Source of the DNA: Prado023 sp963714995
GTDB lineage: Bacteria > Actinomycetota > Actinomycetes > S36-B12 > CAIYMF01
Direction of reading: 5' to 3'
DNA: 64,000 nt
Assembly: GCA_963714995.1 (NCBI GenBank)
Contig: CAVQQP010000019.1
Location: 62,001-126,000 of the forward strand
Below are positions 1 to 8,663 of this stretch, piece by piece. Position 1 is the stretch's first letter. Each line of letters starts with the position of its first letter. The position numbers and the translations under genes were made by a program. Below the pieces are notes generated by a model. That model was not told the origin of the DNA. It worked only from the letters and a program-made list of their open reading frames with translations, and did not search any database.

Positions 1-387
1 TGGACCGGCCGGGCACTTGCCGAGCTGGCCACCGACCCGCTGTGGCCAGTGATCCAGGAGCGACCCTCATCGGTGACCTTCCCCGGGGGCGAGTCCATGC
101 TCGCGATGGCCCAGCGGGCAACGGTGGCGGTCGCCGAGTGGGTCTCGACGCACCCCGACGGCGTCGTGGCCGTGGTCTCGCACGGGGATGTGATCAAGGC
201 GATCCTCTCCGACGCCCTGGGCCAGCCGCTCGATGCGTTCCAGCGCATCGTGGTGGGCCCCGGGTCGCTCAGCGTGGTGCGCTACGACCCGGAGCGGGCC
301 ATGGTGCTGCGGATGAACGACACCGGCCGCTCGATCCCTGTGCACACCTCCGCGGGGCGCCCGACCGTCGGTGGGGGGACGGGATGA
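1..387 (+). CDS. Histidine phosphatase family protein (MSMEG_4193-type), 5' truncated by the window edge
   Basis: The reading frame is open from base 1, so the N-terminus with the RHG catalytic motif lies outside the window. The visible 128 residues contain FPGGESM, typical of phosphoglycerate-mutase-like phosphatases, and VVSHGDVIKAI, which carries the second catalytic histidine. The C-terminal layout resembles the actinobacterial MSMEG_4193 phosphatase subfamily. It is followed by a DUF3090 gene and a SCO1664-type gene, its usual partners in actinobacteria. The substrate is unknown; a small phospho-metabolite is plausible by family. Confidence 0.88.
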   Translation, partial: WTGRALAELATDPLWPVIQERPSSVTFPGGESMLAMAQRATVAVAEWVSTHPDGVVAVVSHGDVIKAILSDALGQPLDAFQRIVVGPGSLSVVRYDPERAMVLRMNDTGRSIPVHTSAGRPTVGGGTG

Positions 388-456
388 GCGCGCCGGATCC
401 AATCCGCTGCGCCCATGCGCGGGCGGCCCCGTCCGAGCCCGGCTAGTCTGGAGCGC

Positions 457-1002
457 ATGCCCCGGCAGATCCTGCTGCACGACCCCGTGGAGCGCTTCGT
501 CACGGGGACCGTCGGCATGCCGGGGGAGCGCACCTTCTTCCTCCAGGCCCGCACAGGCAACCTGATCAGCAGCGTCGCCCTGGAGAAGGCGCAGGTGGCC
601 ACGCTGGCCGACCGCCTCGAGGACCTGATCGTCGACGTCGCCCAACGACTCGGCCTCGACGTCCCCGAGCCCGGTCCGGTGGACCTCGACGCCCTCGACG
701 TGCCCCTGGTGGAGGAGTTCCGGGTGGGCGCGATCGCGTTCGGCTGGGATCCCGCCACCGACCAGATGCTCTTCGAGCTGCACGGGCAGACCACCGACGA
801 GGACGTGGACCCGACCGAGATCGACGACGAGGACGACGGCCCGCCGCTGCTGCGCGTGCGCACCACCCTGCGCCAGGCGGTGGACTTCATCGCCCGCGCC
901 CGCAAGGTCGTCGCGGCCGGGCGCCCGCCGTGCCCGTTCTGCCAGCAGCCGCTGGACCCCGGAGGTCACATCTGCCCCCGGGCGAACGGCTACAAGCGGT
1001 GA
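457..1002 (+). CDS. DUF3090 family protein
   Basis: A 181-residue soluble protein starting MPRQILLHDPVERFVTG, typical of DUF3090. An acidic stretch (residues about 120-135, TDEDVDPTEIDDEDD) precedes a C-terminal zinc-ribbon-like end, CPFCQQPLDPGGHICPRANG, with three cysteines and a histidine. The ATG at 457 is preferred over an upstream start because family members begin here. Its stop overlaps the GTG start of the next gene (GTGA), so the two are probably translationally coupled. No biochemical role is established; it is a conserved partner of the flanking phosphatase and kinase-like protein. Confidence 0.9.
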   Translation: MPRQILLHDPVERFVTGTVGMPGERTFFLQARTGNLISSVALEKAQVATLADRLEDLIVDVAQRLGLDVPEPGPVDLDALDVPLVEEFRVGAIAFGWDPATDQMLFELHGQTTDEDVDPTEIDDEDDGPPLLRVRTTLRQAVDFIARARKVVAAGRPPCPFCQQPLDPGGHICPRANGYKR

Positions 1003-1799
1003 CCCAGCCGCCGTTGGCGCTGGCCACGGGGGACCTGCACGTGCTCGGCCGTCTCGCGGACGCCTCGAACCTGGCCCTGCTCGCCGAGGTGCGCACCGAC
1101 GCCGGACCGCTGCGGTGCATCTACAAGCCCGTGTCGGGCGAGCGACCACTGTGGGACTTCCCGGGGGCAGCCCTGGCCGCGCGCGAGGTGCTCACTGCCG
1201 AGGTGGCCGACTGCTTCGGCTGGGACCTCGTCCCGCCCACGACCTGGCGCGAGGACGGTCCGTTCGGCGCCGGGATGTGCCAGGCGTGGGTGGAGGCCCT
1301 CGACGACGACCCTGTCGGCCTGTTCCCGGCGGACCAGATGCCTGCGGGCTGGTGCGCGGTGGCCGAGGGGCGCGATGCCGCCGGAGCCGCCATCGTGCTG
1401 GCCCACGAGTCCAGCCCGGGCCTGCAGCGGATGGCGATCCTCGACGCCCTGGTCAACAACGCCGACCGCAAGGGCGGTCACGTCCTGCGGCGCGCCGACG
1501 GGTCGGTCGTCGGGATCGACCACGGGGTCACGTTCCACGCGGAGAACAAGCTGCGCACGGTGCTGTGGGGCTGGGCGGGCGAGCCGATCCCTGCCGACCT
1601 GCTCGCCGAGGTGACCGCGGGCTCGGCGGCCTTCCGCGCACTGGTCGCGCAGTGGGGCAGCGACACCCCGCACCGGGCCGCCCACCTGTCAGCGGGGGAG
1701 GTCCGCGCCGCCGTCGAGCGACTGGACGCCCTGATCGAGGCGGGGACGTTCCCGTTGCCCGGGGCCGAGTGGCCGTCACTGCCGTGGCCCCCGATGTGA
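999..1799 (+). CDS. SCO1664 family protein (PI3/PI4-kinase-like fold)
   Basis: 266 residues from a GTG at 999 that overlaps the upstream TGA. IYKPVSGERPLWDFP matches the ATP-lysine region of the phosphatidylinositol-kinase-like SCO1664 family. The segment ILDALVNNADRKGGHVL followed by VVGIDHGVTFH resembles a kinase catalytic loop (NADRKGGH) and a metal-binding DHG motif. Together with the phosphatase and DUF3090 it forms a conserved actinobacterial cassette. The substrate is unknown; kinase activity is inferred from the fold. Confidence 0.88.
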   Translation: MTQPPLALATGDLHVLGRLADASNLALLAEVRTDAGPLRCIYKPVSGERPLWDFPGAALAAREVLTAEVADCFGWDLVPPTTWREDGPFGAGMCQAWVEALDDDPVGLFPADQMPAGWCAVAEGRDAAGAAIVLAHESSPGLQRMAILDALVNNADRKGGHVLRRADGSVVGIDHGVTFHAENKLRTVLWGWAGEPIPADLLAEVTAGSAAFRALVAQWGSDTPHRAAHLSAGEVRAAVERLDALIEAGTFPLPGAEWPSLPWPPM

Positions 1800-1835
1800 G
1801 CCCTGGCCCCATCCGTCGGCCGCCATCGCCCCGGG

Positions 1836-2411
1836 TCACCGTTCGATCTGGCCGCTGATCCCGTCCACCACCACGTCCGCCGCCGAGCGGGTCCCGTCCG
1901 CGGCGAAGTGCGCCGCCTCGTGGGCCTGCCACGCACGCCACTGAGCCTCCAGCGCGAGCCCGTCACGCTCGACCCCCCGCTGGAGCCGGAGGTCCACGGG
2001 GGCCTGGACCCAGATCAGGAGGCTCGCACGTCCGCGGATCAGCGCCGAGCCGCTGGCGCATCCCTCGAGGATCACCACCGGGGCGGCCGGGACCGTCACC
2101 CACTGCGCGTAGCGCCCCAGCGCCCAGTCGAACCTCGGGTGCATGCCCGGCAGCCCGGCCTCCCAGCCGACGAGCAGCCACGCCTCGACCCGGGCGGCCA
2201 GGGGATTGCCCAGCTCCTGGGCCCAGCCCTCGTACAGGTCGTCCATGTGCACCACGGGCGCACCGCCGAGCGCGTCGGCCAGGGCCGCGGCCAGTGTCGT
2301 CTTGCCCGAGCCCGCGGGTCCGTCGATGCACACCAGGCGCGTGGACCCGCACCGCGGCTCGGTCGCCAGGACCCTGCCCGCGATCTCGGGCACGCACGGG
2401 GAGTTCGGCAC
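1836..2411 (-). CDS. P-loop NTPase, uridine-kinase-like
   Basis: 191 residues. A Walker A motif, GPAGSGKT, lies at about residues 31-38, followed by an acidic pair in VVHMDDLYEGW typical of uridine-kinase/phosphoribulokinase-like small-molecule kinases. Later segments (VVILEGCASGSALIRGRASLLIWVQ) fit the P-loop core strand order. It is divergent from the sirtuin gene with about 40 bp between starts. The nucleoside or other substrate cannot be read from the sequence. Confidence 0.8.
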   Translation of the reverse strand: MPNSPCVPEIAGRVLATEPRCGSTRLVCIDGPAGSGKTTLAAALADALGGAPVVHMDDLYEGWAQELGNPLAARVEAWLLVGWEAGLPGMHPRFDWALGRYAQWVTVPAAPVVILEGCASGSALIRGRASLLIWVQAPVDLRLQRGVERDGLALEAQWRAWQAHEAAHFAADGTRSAADVVVDGISGQIER

Positions 2412-2449
2412 CGGCCCATCATCGCGCGCCCACGGCGCGGTGGGCCATC

Positions 2450-3187
2450 ATGGAGCGCATGGGGACTGTGGACGGGTTGGTGGATCTGTGGCGGGCATCG
2501 CCACGCGTCGTCGTGCTGACCGGCGCCGGGATCTCCACGGACTCTGGGATCAGCGACTTCCGCGGGCCGAACGGGCTGTGGACCCGCAACCCGGCCGCCC
2601 AGGCGATGTTCGACATCCAGACCTACATGCGCGACCCCGAGATCCGCCGGATGGCGTGGGCCAACCGCCGCGAGAACCCCTCCTGGACCGCCGAGCCCAA
2701 CCGCGGCCACCACGCCCTGGCCGGGCTCCAGCGCGCCGGGCATCTCGACACGCTCCTGACCCAGAACATCGACGGCCTGCACCAGCGCGCCGGATCCACC
2801 GACGTCCTGGAGCTGCACGGGACCATCTGGGAGGTCTCGTGCCTGTCGTGCGGCGGTCGCTGGCCGACGCCGGAGGTCCTGGCCCGCCCGGAGCCCGACC
2901 CCCCGTGCCTGCTGTGCGGAGGCATCCTGAAGACCGCGACCATCTCGTTCGGACAGCCGCTCGACGCCGACGTCCTCGATGCCGCCTTCCTGGCCGCGAG
3001 CCGGGCCGACCTGCTCGTGGCGATCGGGACATCGCTGCAGGTCACCCCGGTCGCCGGACTCGCGGGGGTGGCCCCGTCCCTGGCCATCGTCAACGCCGAG
3101 CCCACGCCCTACGACGAGGACGCCGAGGTGATCGTCCGCGACCCGATCTCCGACGTGCTCGACGAGGTCCACCGATCGTTGGCGTGA
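2450..3187 (+). CDS. NAD-dependent protein deacylase (sirtuin, Sir2 family)
   Basis: 245 residues with the full sirtuin signature: GAGISTDSGISDFRG (NAD-binding loop), TQNIDGLHQRAG, the catalytic histidine in ELHGT, and a structural zinc knuckle of CLSCGG and CLLCGG. GTSLQVTPVAG and VNAEPTPYD complete the Rossmann fold. It removes acyl groups from protein lysines using NAD. Two nearby ATGs (2450 and 2459) are possible starts; neither has a well-spaced ribosome-binding site. Confidence 0.93.
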   Translation: MERMGTVDGLVDLWRASPRVVVLTGAGISTDSGISDFRGPNGLWTRNPAAQAMFDIQTYMRDPEIRRMAWANRRENPSWTAEPNRGHHALAGLQRAGHLDTLLTQNIDGLHQRAGSTDVLELHGTIWEVSCLSCGGRWPTPEVLARPEPDPPCLLCGGILKTATISFGQPLDADVLDAAFLAASRADLLVAIGTSLQVTPVAGLAGVAPSLAIVNAEPTPYDEDAEVIVRDPISDVLDEVHRSLA

Positions 3188-3209
3188 GCGGGTGCGACAG
3201 GATCGGGTC

Positions 3210-4088
3210 ATGACTCTCCTGCACACGGCCCGTGGCGACTTCGAGACCATCATCGAGGGACCCGACGACGGGCCGGTCGTGGTCCTGCTCCACGGCTTCC
3301 CGGAGCTCAACATCTCGTGGCGCCACCAGATCCCTGCCCTGGCCGCCGCCGGGTACCGCGTCGTCGCGCCGAACCAGCGCGGGTACGCCGGGTCGGTGCG
3401 CGACGGCTCCTACGCCACCGCGGACCTGGCCGCCGATGTGGTGGCGATGCTCGATGCGGTGGGCGCCGAGCGCGCCGTGGTCGTCGGACACGACTGGGGC
3501 GGGGGAGTGGCGTGGACGGTCGCACACCTGTACCCACAGCGGGTCGCGGCGCTGGTCGCCATGAACTGCCCACCCCCGCGGGTCCTGGGCGAGCACCTCC
3601 TGCGCAGTCCCAGGCAGCTGCGCAAGTCCTGGTACATGTTCTTCTTCCAGCTGCCGGTCCTGCCCGAGCGCTTCGTGAGCCGCTCGATGCCCGGGATGCT
3701 GCGCGGGGGATCACATGTCCGTGAGGTCTGGAACCGCGAGTCGCTGACGCCCTATGCCGAGGCGTTCGCCACCGCGGACGATGCCCACGGCCCGATCAAC
3801 TGGTACCGCGGGGCCTTCCGCAGCGCCTTTCGCAGCGCCCTGCGCGACTCGGGCCGCCACCTGCACCCGATCGCTGTCCCCGTCCTGGTCATCTGGGGGG
3901 TGCACGACGCCTTCCTCGGCCAGGAGCTGGTCAGCCCGCAGGCCCTGCGCAGCACGCTGTCGTTCCCGAACGAGGCGACGGTGGTCCCCATCGAGTCGGC
4001 AGGGCACTTCGTCCAGAACGAGGCCGCACAGGAGGTCACCGAGGTCCTGCTCGGGTGGCTGGCCACGAACGCCCCCGTCGTCGAGTGA
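3210..4088 (+). CDS. Alpha/beta hydrolase, epoxide-hydrolase-like
   Basis: 292 residues. The oxyanion motif HGFPE near residue 30, the nucleophile elbow GHDWGGG with an aspartate nucleophile, a cap-domain NWYRGAF providing a candidate lid tyrosine, the acid in WGVHDAF and the base in SAGHFVQNE together match soluble epoxide hydrolases rather than serine esterases. Haloalkane dehalogenase is a less likely alternative because the lid tyrosine is present. The ATG at 3210 places the family N-terminus correctly. It lies 22 bp after the sirtuin stop. Confidence 0.85.
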   Translation: MTLLHTARGDFETIIEGPDDGPVVVLLHGFPELNISWRHQIPALAAAGYRVVAPNQRGYAGSVRDGSYATADLAADVVAMLDAVGAERAVVVGHDWGGGVAWTVAHLYPQRVAALVAMNCPPPRVLGEHLLRSPRQLRKSWYMFFFQLPVLPERFVSRSMPGMLRGGSHVREVWNRESLTPYAEAFATADDAHGPINWYRGAFRSAFRSALRDSGRHLHPIAVPVLVIWGVHDAFLGQELVSPQALRSTLSFPNEATVVPIESAGHFVQNEAAQEVTEVLLGWLATNAPVVE

Positions 4089-4148
4089 CCGTGGGCCCTC
4101 CGGCCCTTGCCGAGGGCCGCAGGCAGCGGCAGCGTGGAGTGCGTGCCC

Positions 4149-6703
4149 ATGGCCGCTGCCACCCAGGGCCCGGGCCTGACCAGCGCCCAGGCGGCTGAGT
4201 CACTGGCCCGCGTGGGGCCGAACGTCCTGCCGCGTGCCGAGCAGGTGCCGGTCTGGCGACGCCTGACCAAGCAGTTCGTGCACTTCTTCGCACTGCTGCT
4301 GTGGGTGGCGGCGGCGCTGGCGATCGTCGGCGGGATGCCTGCACTGGGGGTGGCGATCGTCGCCGTCGTGCTCGTCAACGGGGTGTTCGCGTTCGTGCAG
4401 GAGAACCGCGCCGAGCGGGCTGCCGCCGGTCTGCGCGACCTGCTGCCCGTGTTCGCGACCGTCCTTCGTGACGGCCGCGAGCAACAGGTGACCGCTGACC
4501 TCATCGTCCCCGGCGACGTCGTGCTCCTGGCGGCAGGCGACCGGATCACCGCCGACATGACCTGTCTGCGATGCCCAGGCCGCCCTGGTCGACACGTCGA
4601 CGTTGACAGGCGAGAGCACCCCCCGGGAGGTGCGTGACAGGCGATGAGGTCTTCGCCGGATGCTTCCTCATCCAGGGCCGGGTCACCGCCGAGGTGGGCG
4701 CGACCGGCGCCGCGACCCGGCTCGGGGGCATCGCCCGGCTCACCCAGCAGCCGCGTCCCGCCACGCCTCTGGAGCGCGACATCGCCCACCTGGTTCGGAT
4801 GATCGCGATCATCGCCGGAACCGTGGGCGTGGTCTTCTTCGCCCTGATGCTCGCCCTCGGGGTCCCCGCCGAGGACGGGTTCATCTTCGGCATCGGCGTG
4901 ACGGTCGCACTCGTCCCCGAGGGGCTGCTGCCCACGGTGACCCTGTCCCTGGCGATCGGCGCACAACGGATGGCGGGGCAGAACGCGCTGGTCCGCCGGC
5001 TGGAGTCCGTGGAGACCCTGGGTGCCACCACGTTCATCTGCACGGACAAGACCGGCACGCTCACCGAGAACCAGATGAACGTGGTCGCCATCTGGACCCC
5101 GCTGTGCCAGGCGGAGATCCAGGGTCGCGGCTTCAGCGCGCAGGCGGAGGTCCGGCTCTCCGATCCAGCCGGGCACGAGGCGATCCACCGCGCTGCCGGG
5201 GCCGCAGCCCTGGCCTCACCGCCGCCCGAGTGGGTCGGCACCCAGCTCGTCGGGGATCCCGTCGAGGTGGCCATCGGGGTGCTGGTCCAGCGCCTGGGCG
5301 TCGACGATGAGGTGCCCGTCGAGGGGTACCTCCCCTTCGACGTCCACCGACGGCTCGCCGTCGCCATTCTCAGCGACCGCCTGGTGTGCAAGGGCGCACC
5401 GGAGGCCATCTTCGCCGCCTGCGACGACGTCCCGAGCACCGCCGACGTGGCCCTGTCCTCCCTGCTGGCGCGTGGTCTGCGCGTCCTGGCGGTCGCCGAG
5501 GGACCTCGTGATGCGCCTGGCCCCCACCCGGGGGCAGGGAACCGGCCAGCTGGCCCACCTGACCCTGCTGGGCCTGCTCGGCTTCCACGACCCACCGCGG
5601 GAGGGCGTCACGCAGGCCATCTCCGAGTGCCGGCATGCCGGGGTGAAGCTGGCCATGATCACCGGCGACCACCCGACCACCGCACGACGCATCGCCGAGC
5701 AGATCGGGCTGGCGCTCCCAGACTCCCCGGTCCTGGTGGCCGACGAGCTGCCACGACGATCACAGCGGTGCTGGGAGCCATGGTCGATCACGACGGCGTC
5801 GTCCTGGCCCGGGCCACCCCGGAGGACAAGCTGCGCATCGCCCAGGCCCTGCAGGCCCGGGGGCACATCGTGGCGATGACCGGCGACGGGGTGAACGACG
5901 CACCGGCGCTGAAGATGGCCGACATCGGGATCGCCATGGGTCGCTCAGGCACCGAGGTGGCCCGTGAGGCCGCCGACCTGGTCCTGCTCGACGACCACTT
6001 CGCCACGATCGTCGCCGCGGTCCGCCAGGGACGCGAGACCTTCCTGAACGTGCGCCGCTTCCTCACCTACCACCTCACCGACAACGTGGCCGAGTTGGCG
6101 CCGTTCCTGCTGTGGGCGCTGTCCGGTGGGCGGTTCCCGCTGGCCCTGGGGGTCATGCAGATCCTCGCCCTCGATCTGGGCACCGACACCCTGCCAGCCA
6201 CTGCCCTCGGTGCGGAGAGGGCCGGAGCCCGGGTCCTGGACCACCCTCCGGTGAGCGGGCGCCTGTTGGACCGCACCGTGGCGTGGCGGGCCTTCGGGAT
6301 CCTCGGGCCCACCGAGGCGATCGCCGAGATCGCGGTGTTCACTGCAGCGCTCTGGGCTGCGGGCTGGAGGCTGGGGGAGACGTTCCCCCACGGTGCCGAC
6401 CTTGCCGCCGCGTCCGGTGGGGCATTCGCCACTGTGGTCGTCATGCAGATGGCCAACTCGTTCGCGTGTCGCAGCACGCGGCTGCCCGCGTGGCGGCTGC
6501 CGTGGATGGGCAATCGCTTCCTGCTCGTGGCCGTGGCGACGTCGAGCGCCTTCGCCCTCATGTGCCTGCTCGTGGATCCTGCTGCGCGGCTGCTCGGACA
6601 GGCGTGGCCGCCACCGGCAGTCCTGCCGATGATCGCCCTGAGCGCCCCGTTGCTCCTCGGGGTCGATGCGGTCTGGAAGCGCTGGCTGCGCCATCGGGTC
6701 TGA
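4149..6703 (+). pseudogene. P-type cation-transporting ATPase (P2-like), disrupted by about four frameshifts
   Basis: The reading frame changes at about 4574, 4634, 5505 and 5755. Conserved pieces appear in order: the cation-ATPase N-terminal domain (from MAAATQGPGLTSAQAAESL), TLTGEST of the actuator domain, the transmembrane PEGLLPTVTLSLAIG, the phosphorylation motif CTDKTGTLTEN, MITGDHPTTA, and the hinge MTGDGVNDAPALK, ending in six C-terminal membrane helices. PEGLL and the following residues resemble Na/K- or Ca-type P2 pumps. About ten residues after TGES seem to be missing, which argues for genuine decay rather than only read errors. The ion cannot be assigned. Confidence 0.85.
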
Positions 6704-6799
6704 GCGCACTGGGTCACTCAGCGGCGAGGTTGGGGACTCCGGGACGGATCCGTGCTACCTTTGTCGTGCTGCAGCAGCAGGTTTCGCCACATGTTGGGA

Positions 6800-6825
6800 C
6801 GCCCGCGGATTGTATCCGACGGGCG
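6800..6825 (+). promoter_or_regulatory. Stem-loop in the leader upstream of cspA
   Basis: In the 209-bp gap before cspA, CGCCCGCGGAT (6800-6810) pairs with ATCCG-A-CGGGCG (6814-6825), giving an 11-bp stem with one bulged A and a TGT loop, followed by a T-rich run. It sits about 90 bases before the cspA start. It may terminate transcripts from the ATPase remnant or form part of a structured cold-shock leader. A possible -10 element TACCTT lies at 6756-6761; no convincing -35 is seen. Confidence 0.5.
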
Positions 6826-6912
6826 TTGTGATTTCTGGCCAGCCAACGAGGCAGCCCAGGGATCGGCACTGCGTTGGCCCTGCAGACACAGCACACACAA
6901 AGGAAATACGAA

Positions 6913-7116
6913 ATGGCACAAGGCACAGTCAAGTGGTTCAACGGCGAGAAGGGCTTCGGCTTCATCGCTCAGGACGGCGGCGGTCCGGACGTTTTCGTCC
7001 ACTTCTCGGCCATCGCGGCCGATGGGTACCGCTCGCTGGACGAGAACCAGCGCGTCGAGTTCGACATCACGCAGGGCCAGAAGGGCCCGCAGGCGGAGAA
7101 CGTGCGCGTCATCTGA
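6913..7116 (+). CDS. cspA: Cold shock protein (CspA family)
   Basis: A 67-residue single cold-shock domain. It starts MAQGTVKWFNGEKGFGFI with RNP1 (KGFGFI) and has RNP2 (VFVHFS) about 13 residues later. It binds single-stranded RNA and DNA and melts secondary structure. The length is standard for the family. A long untranslated leader and a strong downstream terminator indicate a monocistronic transcript. The start is set by homology; AAAGGAAATACGAA just upstream supplies a ribosome-binding site. Confidence 0.97.
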   Translation: MAQGTVKWFNGEKGFGFIAQDGGGPDVFVHFSAIAADGYRSLDENQRVEFDITQGQKGPQAENVRVI

Positions 7117-7133
7117 CCGCCGCTCAGTCTTGG

Positions 7134-7163
7134 GAGGGCCTCCACCGCAAGGTGGGGGCCCTC
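7134..7163 (+). terminator. Intrinsic terminator after cspA
   Basis: GAGGGCCTCCACC (7134-7146) and GGTGGGGGCCCTC (7151-7163) pair over 13 bp with one G-T wobble around a stable GCAA tetraloop, followed by TCTCGTCGTTTC. It begins 17 bases after the cspA stop. Confidence 0.85.
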
Positions 7164-7205
7164 TCGTCGTTTCACCGCACGGTTCGCCGCGCCGATACAC
7201 CAGGC

Positions 7206-7965
7206 ATGGCGCCCGCCGTGCAGTCGACGTTCCTCGTGGACGGCCGACGCGTCGGGTGGCACCTGTACGGCGACCCCACCGGTCGGCCGATCCTGTTCGT
7301 GCACGGCTGGGGGATGATGCTCGCCGGGTACCGGCGCGCCCTGGATGCGCTGGCCGGCACCGGGTGGGCCGTCCACGCATGCGACCTACCCGGATTCGGA
7401 CGCTCCGATCCGCTCCCGCTGCGTCGATCGTCGCTGGCCGGGTACTCCGAGTTCGTGGCGGAGATGCATCGGGTCGGGCCGCTGGCAGGGGGAGCCGGTC
7501 CCGGTGGCGGGGCACTCGTTCGGGGCCGGGATCGCCGCCCGTGCGGCCGCCGCTGACCTGACCACCTTCGCGGCACTGCTGCTCATCTGCCCTGTCGGCG
7601 GGGCCGGATCGTCGGTGTGGTCGTGGATGTCCTTGGCGCGCGGGATGGTGCAGGAGTTCAACCAGGACCTGGCGATCAGGGCCACCGACTCCCTGACAGC
7701 CGTCCTGCGCAACCCGCTGCCGTTGTCCGTGTCGGCCTATGCGGCGAAGACCGCGGACCTGACCGGCGAGCTCGCGACCCTGCACAGGCGGGCGGTGCCG
7801 GCACACCTCGTGCTGGCCGACCACGACTCCATCGTCCCCGCGGGACGGCTGCGGACGGCGCCCTCGGCGTCCACGCGGGTCGTCGCCGGCAACCACGGCT
7901 GGATGCTGCGCCATCCGGAGGAGTTCGCCGCCACTGCCGATCGCGTGCTCGCCAGGGCCGCCTGA
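7206..7965 (+). pseudogene. Alpha/beta hydrolase with one frameshift near 7488-7492
   Basis: The N-terminal part, in one frame from the ATG at 7206, has LFVHGWGMM (oxyanion region) and DLPGFGRSDP. The C-terminal part, in the next frame, has the serine nucleophile elbow VAGHSFGAG, the acid in LADHDSIVPAG and the histidine in VVAGNHGWML. The switch falls at a run of five G (7488-7492) between the two halves. Correcting one indel gives a continuous protein of about 252 residues. It is either a recent mutation or a sequence error. Confidence 0.8.
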
Positions 7966-8003
7966 CCGCCAGCCAGCCACCGGGGAGGGGCTGCGCTCGG
8001 CCG

Positions 8004-8031
8004 ACCTTACATAATGTGCATTATCGGTCAC
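8004..8031 (-). other. Putative dif site (XerC/XerD chromosome-dimer resolution)
   Basis: Read on the minus strand, the 28-mer has the core CCGATAATGCACATTATGT, matching the actinobacterial dif consensus I recall (TTSRCCGATAAT-VN-ACATTATGTCAAGT) at about 25 of 28 positions. It has two arms around a short central region. It lies in a 135-bp gap between convergent genes, and strand bias switches from plus to minus at this point. The consensus is from memory and was not checked by search. Confidence 0.8.
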
Positions 8032-8038
8032 TTGCCCG

Positions 8039-8085
8039 GTGGGGCGGGTGCCTGCGTGGCAGATGCATCCTGGCACCCGCCCCAC
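8039..8085. terminator. Bidirectional intrinsic terminator between convergent genes
   Basis: GTGGGGCGGGTGCC (8039-8052) is a perfect 14-bp inverted repeat of GGCACCCGCCCCAC (8072-8085) with a 19-base loop. It separates the plus-strand hydrolase from the minus-strand hsp20 and sits 7 bases from the dif candidate. It has no U-tract, as is common in GC-rich actinobacteria. Confidence 0.65.
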
Positions 8086-8100
8086 TGACCGCGTGCGGGG

Positions 8101-8547
8101 TCAGCCCGTCTCGCCGGTGGTGATCGAGACAGCCGGTGCTGCGCCCGAGTCCACGGCGATCTTGCGCGGCTTCGCTGCCTCAGCCACCGGCAGCGTGAGC
8201 GTGAGCACGCCGTTGGTGTACGACGCTGCGATGTTCTCCAGGTCGACGCCGTCGCCGAGCGTCAGCTGACGCGCGAACGTGCCGGACACCCGCTCGGCAG
8301 CCAACCACTCGACTCCCTCGGGGCCAGCGGCCCGCTGGGCCCGGATGGTCAGGACGCGTCCGTCGACATCCACGTCGATGGAGCCCGGGTCGATCCCCGG
8401 CAGGTCGCACAGCAGGATCCAGTGATCACCATCGCGGTACAGGTCGATCGGCATGGCGCGCATGGCCTGTCCCATGTCGACTGCGGACGTCAGCATCCGC
8501 TCGGCGAGCCGATCGAGGTCCCGGAACGGATCGAAACGAGTTGCCAC
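8101..8547 (-). CDS. Hsp20/alpha-crystallin family small heat shock protein
   Basis: 148 residues. The protein starts (V)ATRFDPFRDLDRLAERML; the alpha-crystallin domain spans about residues 40-130 and contains the hallmark ASYTNGVLTLTLP. The GTG at 8547 is chosen because a strong AGGAGG is about 8 bases upstream; a GTG three codons earlier is too close to that site. It is an ATP-independent holdase chaperone. A CIRCE-type operator immediately upstream implies HrcA control. Confidence 0.92.
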   Translation of the reverse strand: MATRFDPFRDLDRLAERMLTSAVDMGQAMRAMPIDLYRDGDHWILLCDLPGIDPGSIDVDVDGRVLTIRAQRAAGPEGVEWLAAERVSGTFARQLTLGDGVDLENIAASYTNGVLTLTLPVAEAAKPRKIAVDSGAAPAVSITTGETG

Positions 8548-8586
8548 CTCAACCACCTCCTCGTATCCATGAGTGGCACCTCCAAA

Positions 8587-8613
8587 TTAGCACTCTCACC
8601 ACGAGAGTGCCAG
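8587..8613 (-). promoter_or_regulatory. CIRCE operator (HrcA binding site) upstream of hsp20
   Basis: TTAGCACTC, 9 spacer bases, then GAGTGCCAG, against the CIRCE consensus TTAGCACTC-N9-GAGTGCTAA: 16 of 18 conserved positions match. It lies 40 bp upstream of the hsp20 start. An internal stem GCACTCTC/GAGAGTGC is also perfect. Confidence 0.85.
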
Positions 8614-8663
8614 CGCACCCCGGCAGGTCCGCACCGTGTCGATCGGTCTCAGCCGACGTCGCG

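Noticed and set aside
67..1149. Long minus-strand open frame of 360 codons
   Set aside because: It is antisense to three well-conserved plus-strand genes and has a composition typical of shadow frames in GC-rich DNA.
8011..8024. ATAATG/CATTAT inverted repeat as a repressor operator
   Set aside because: It is better explained as the two recombinase arms of dif, since the flanking bases also match the dif consensus.
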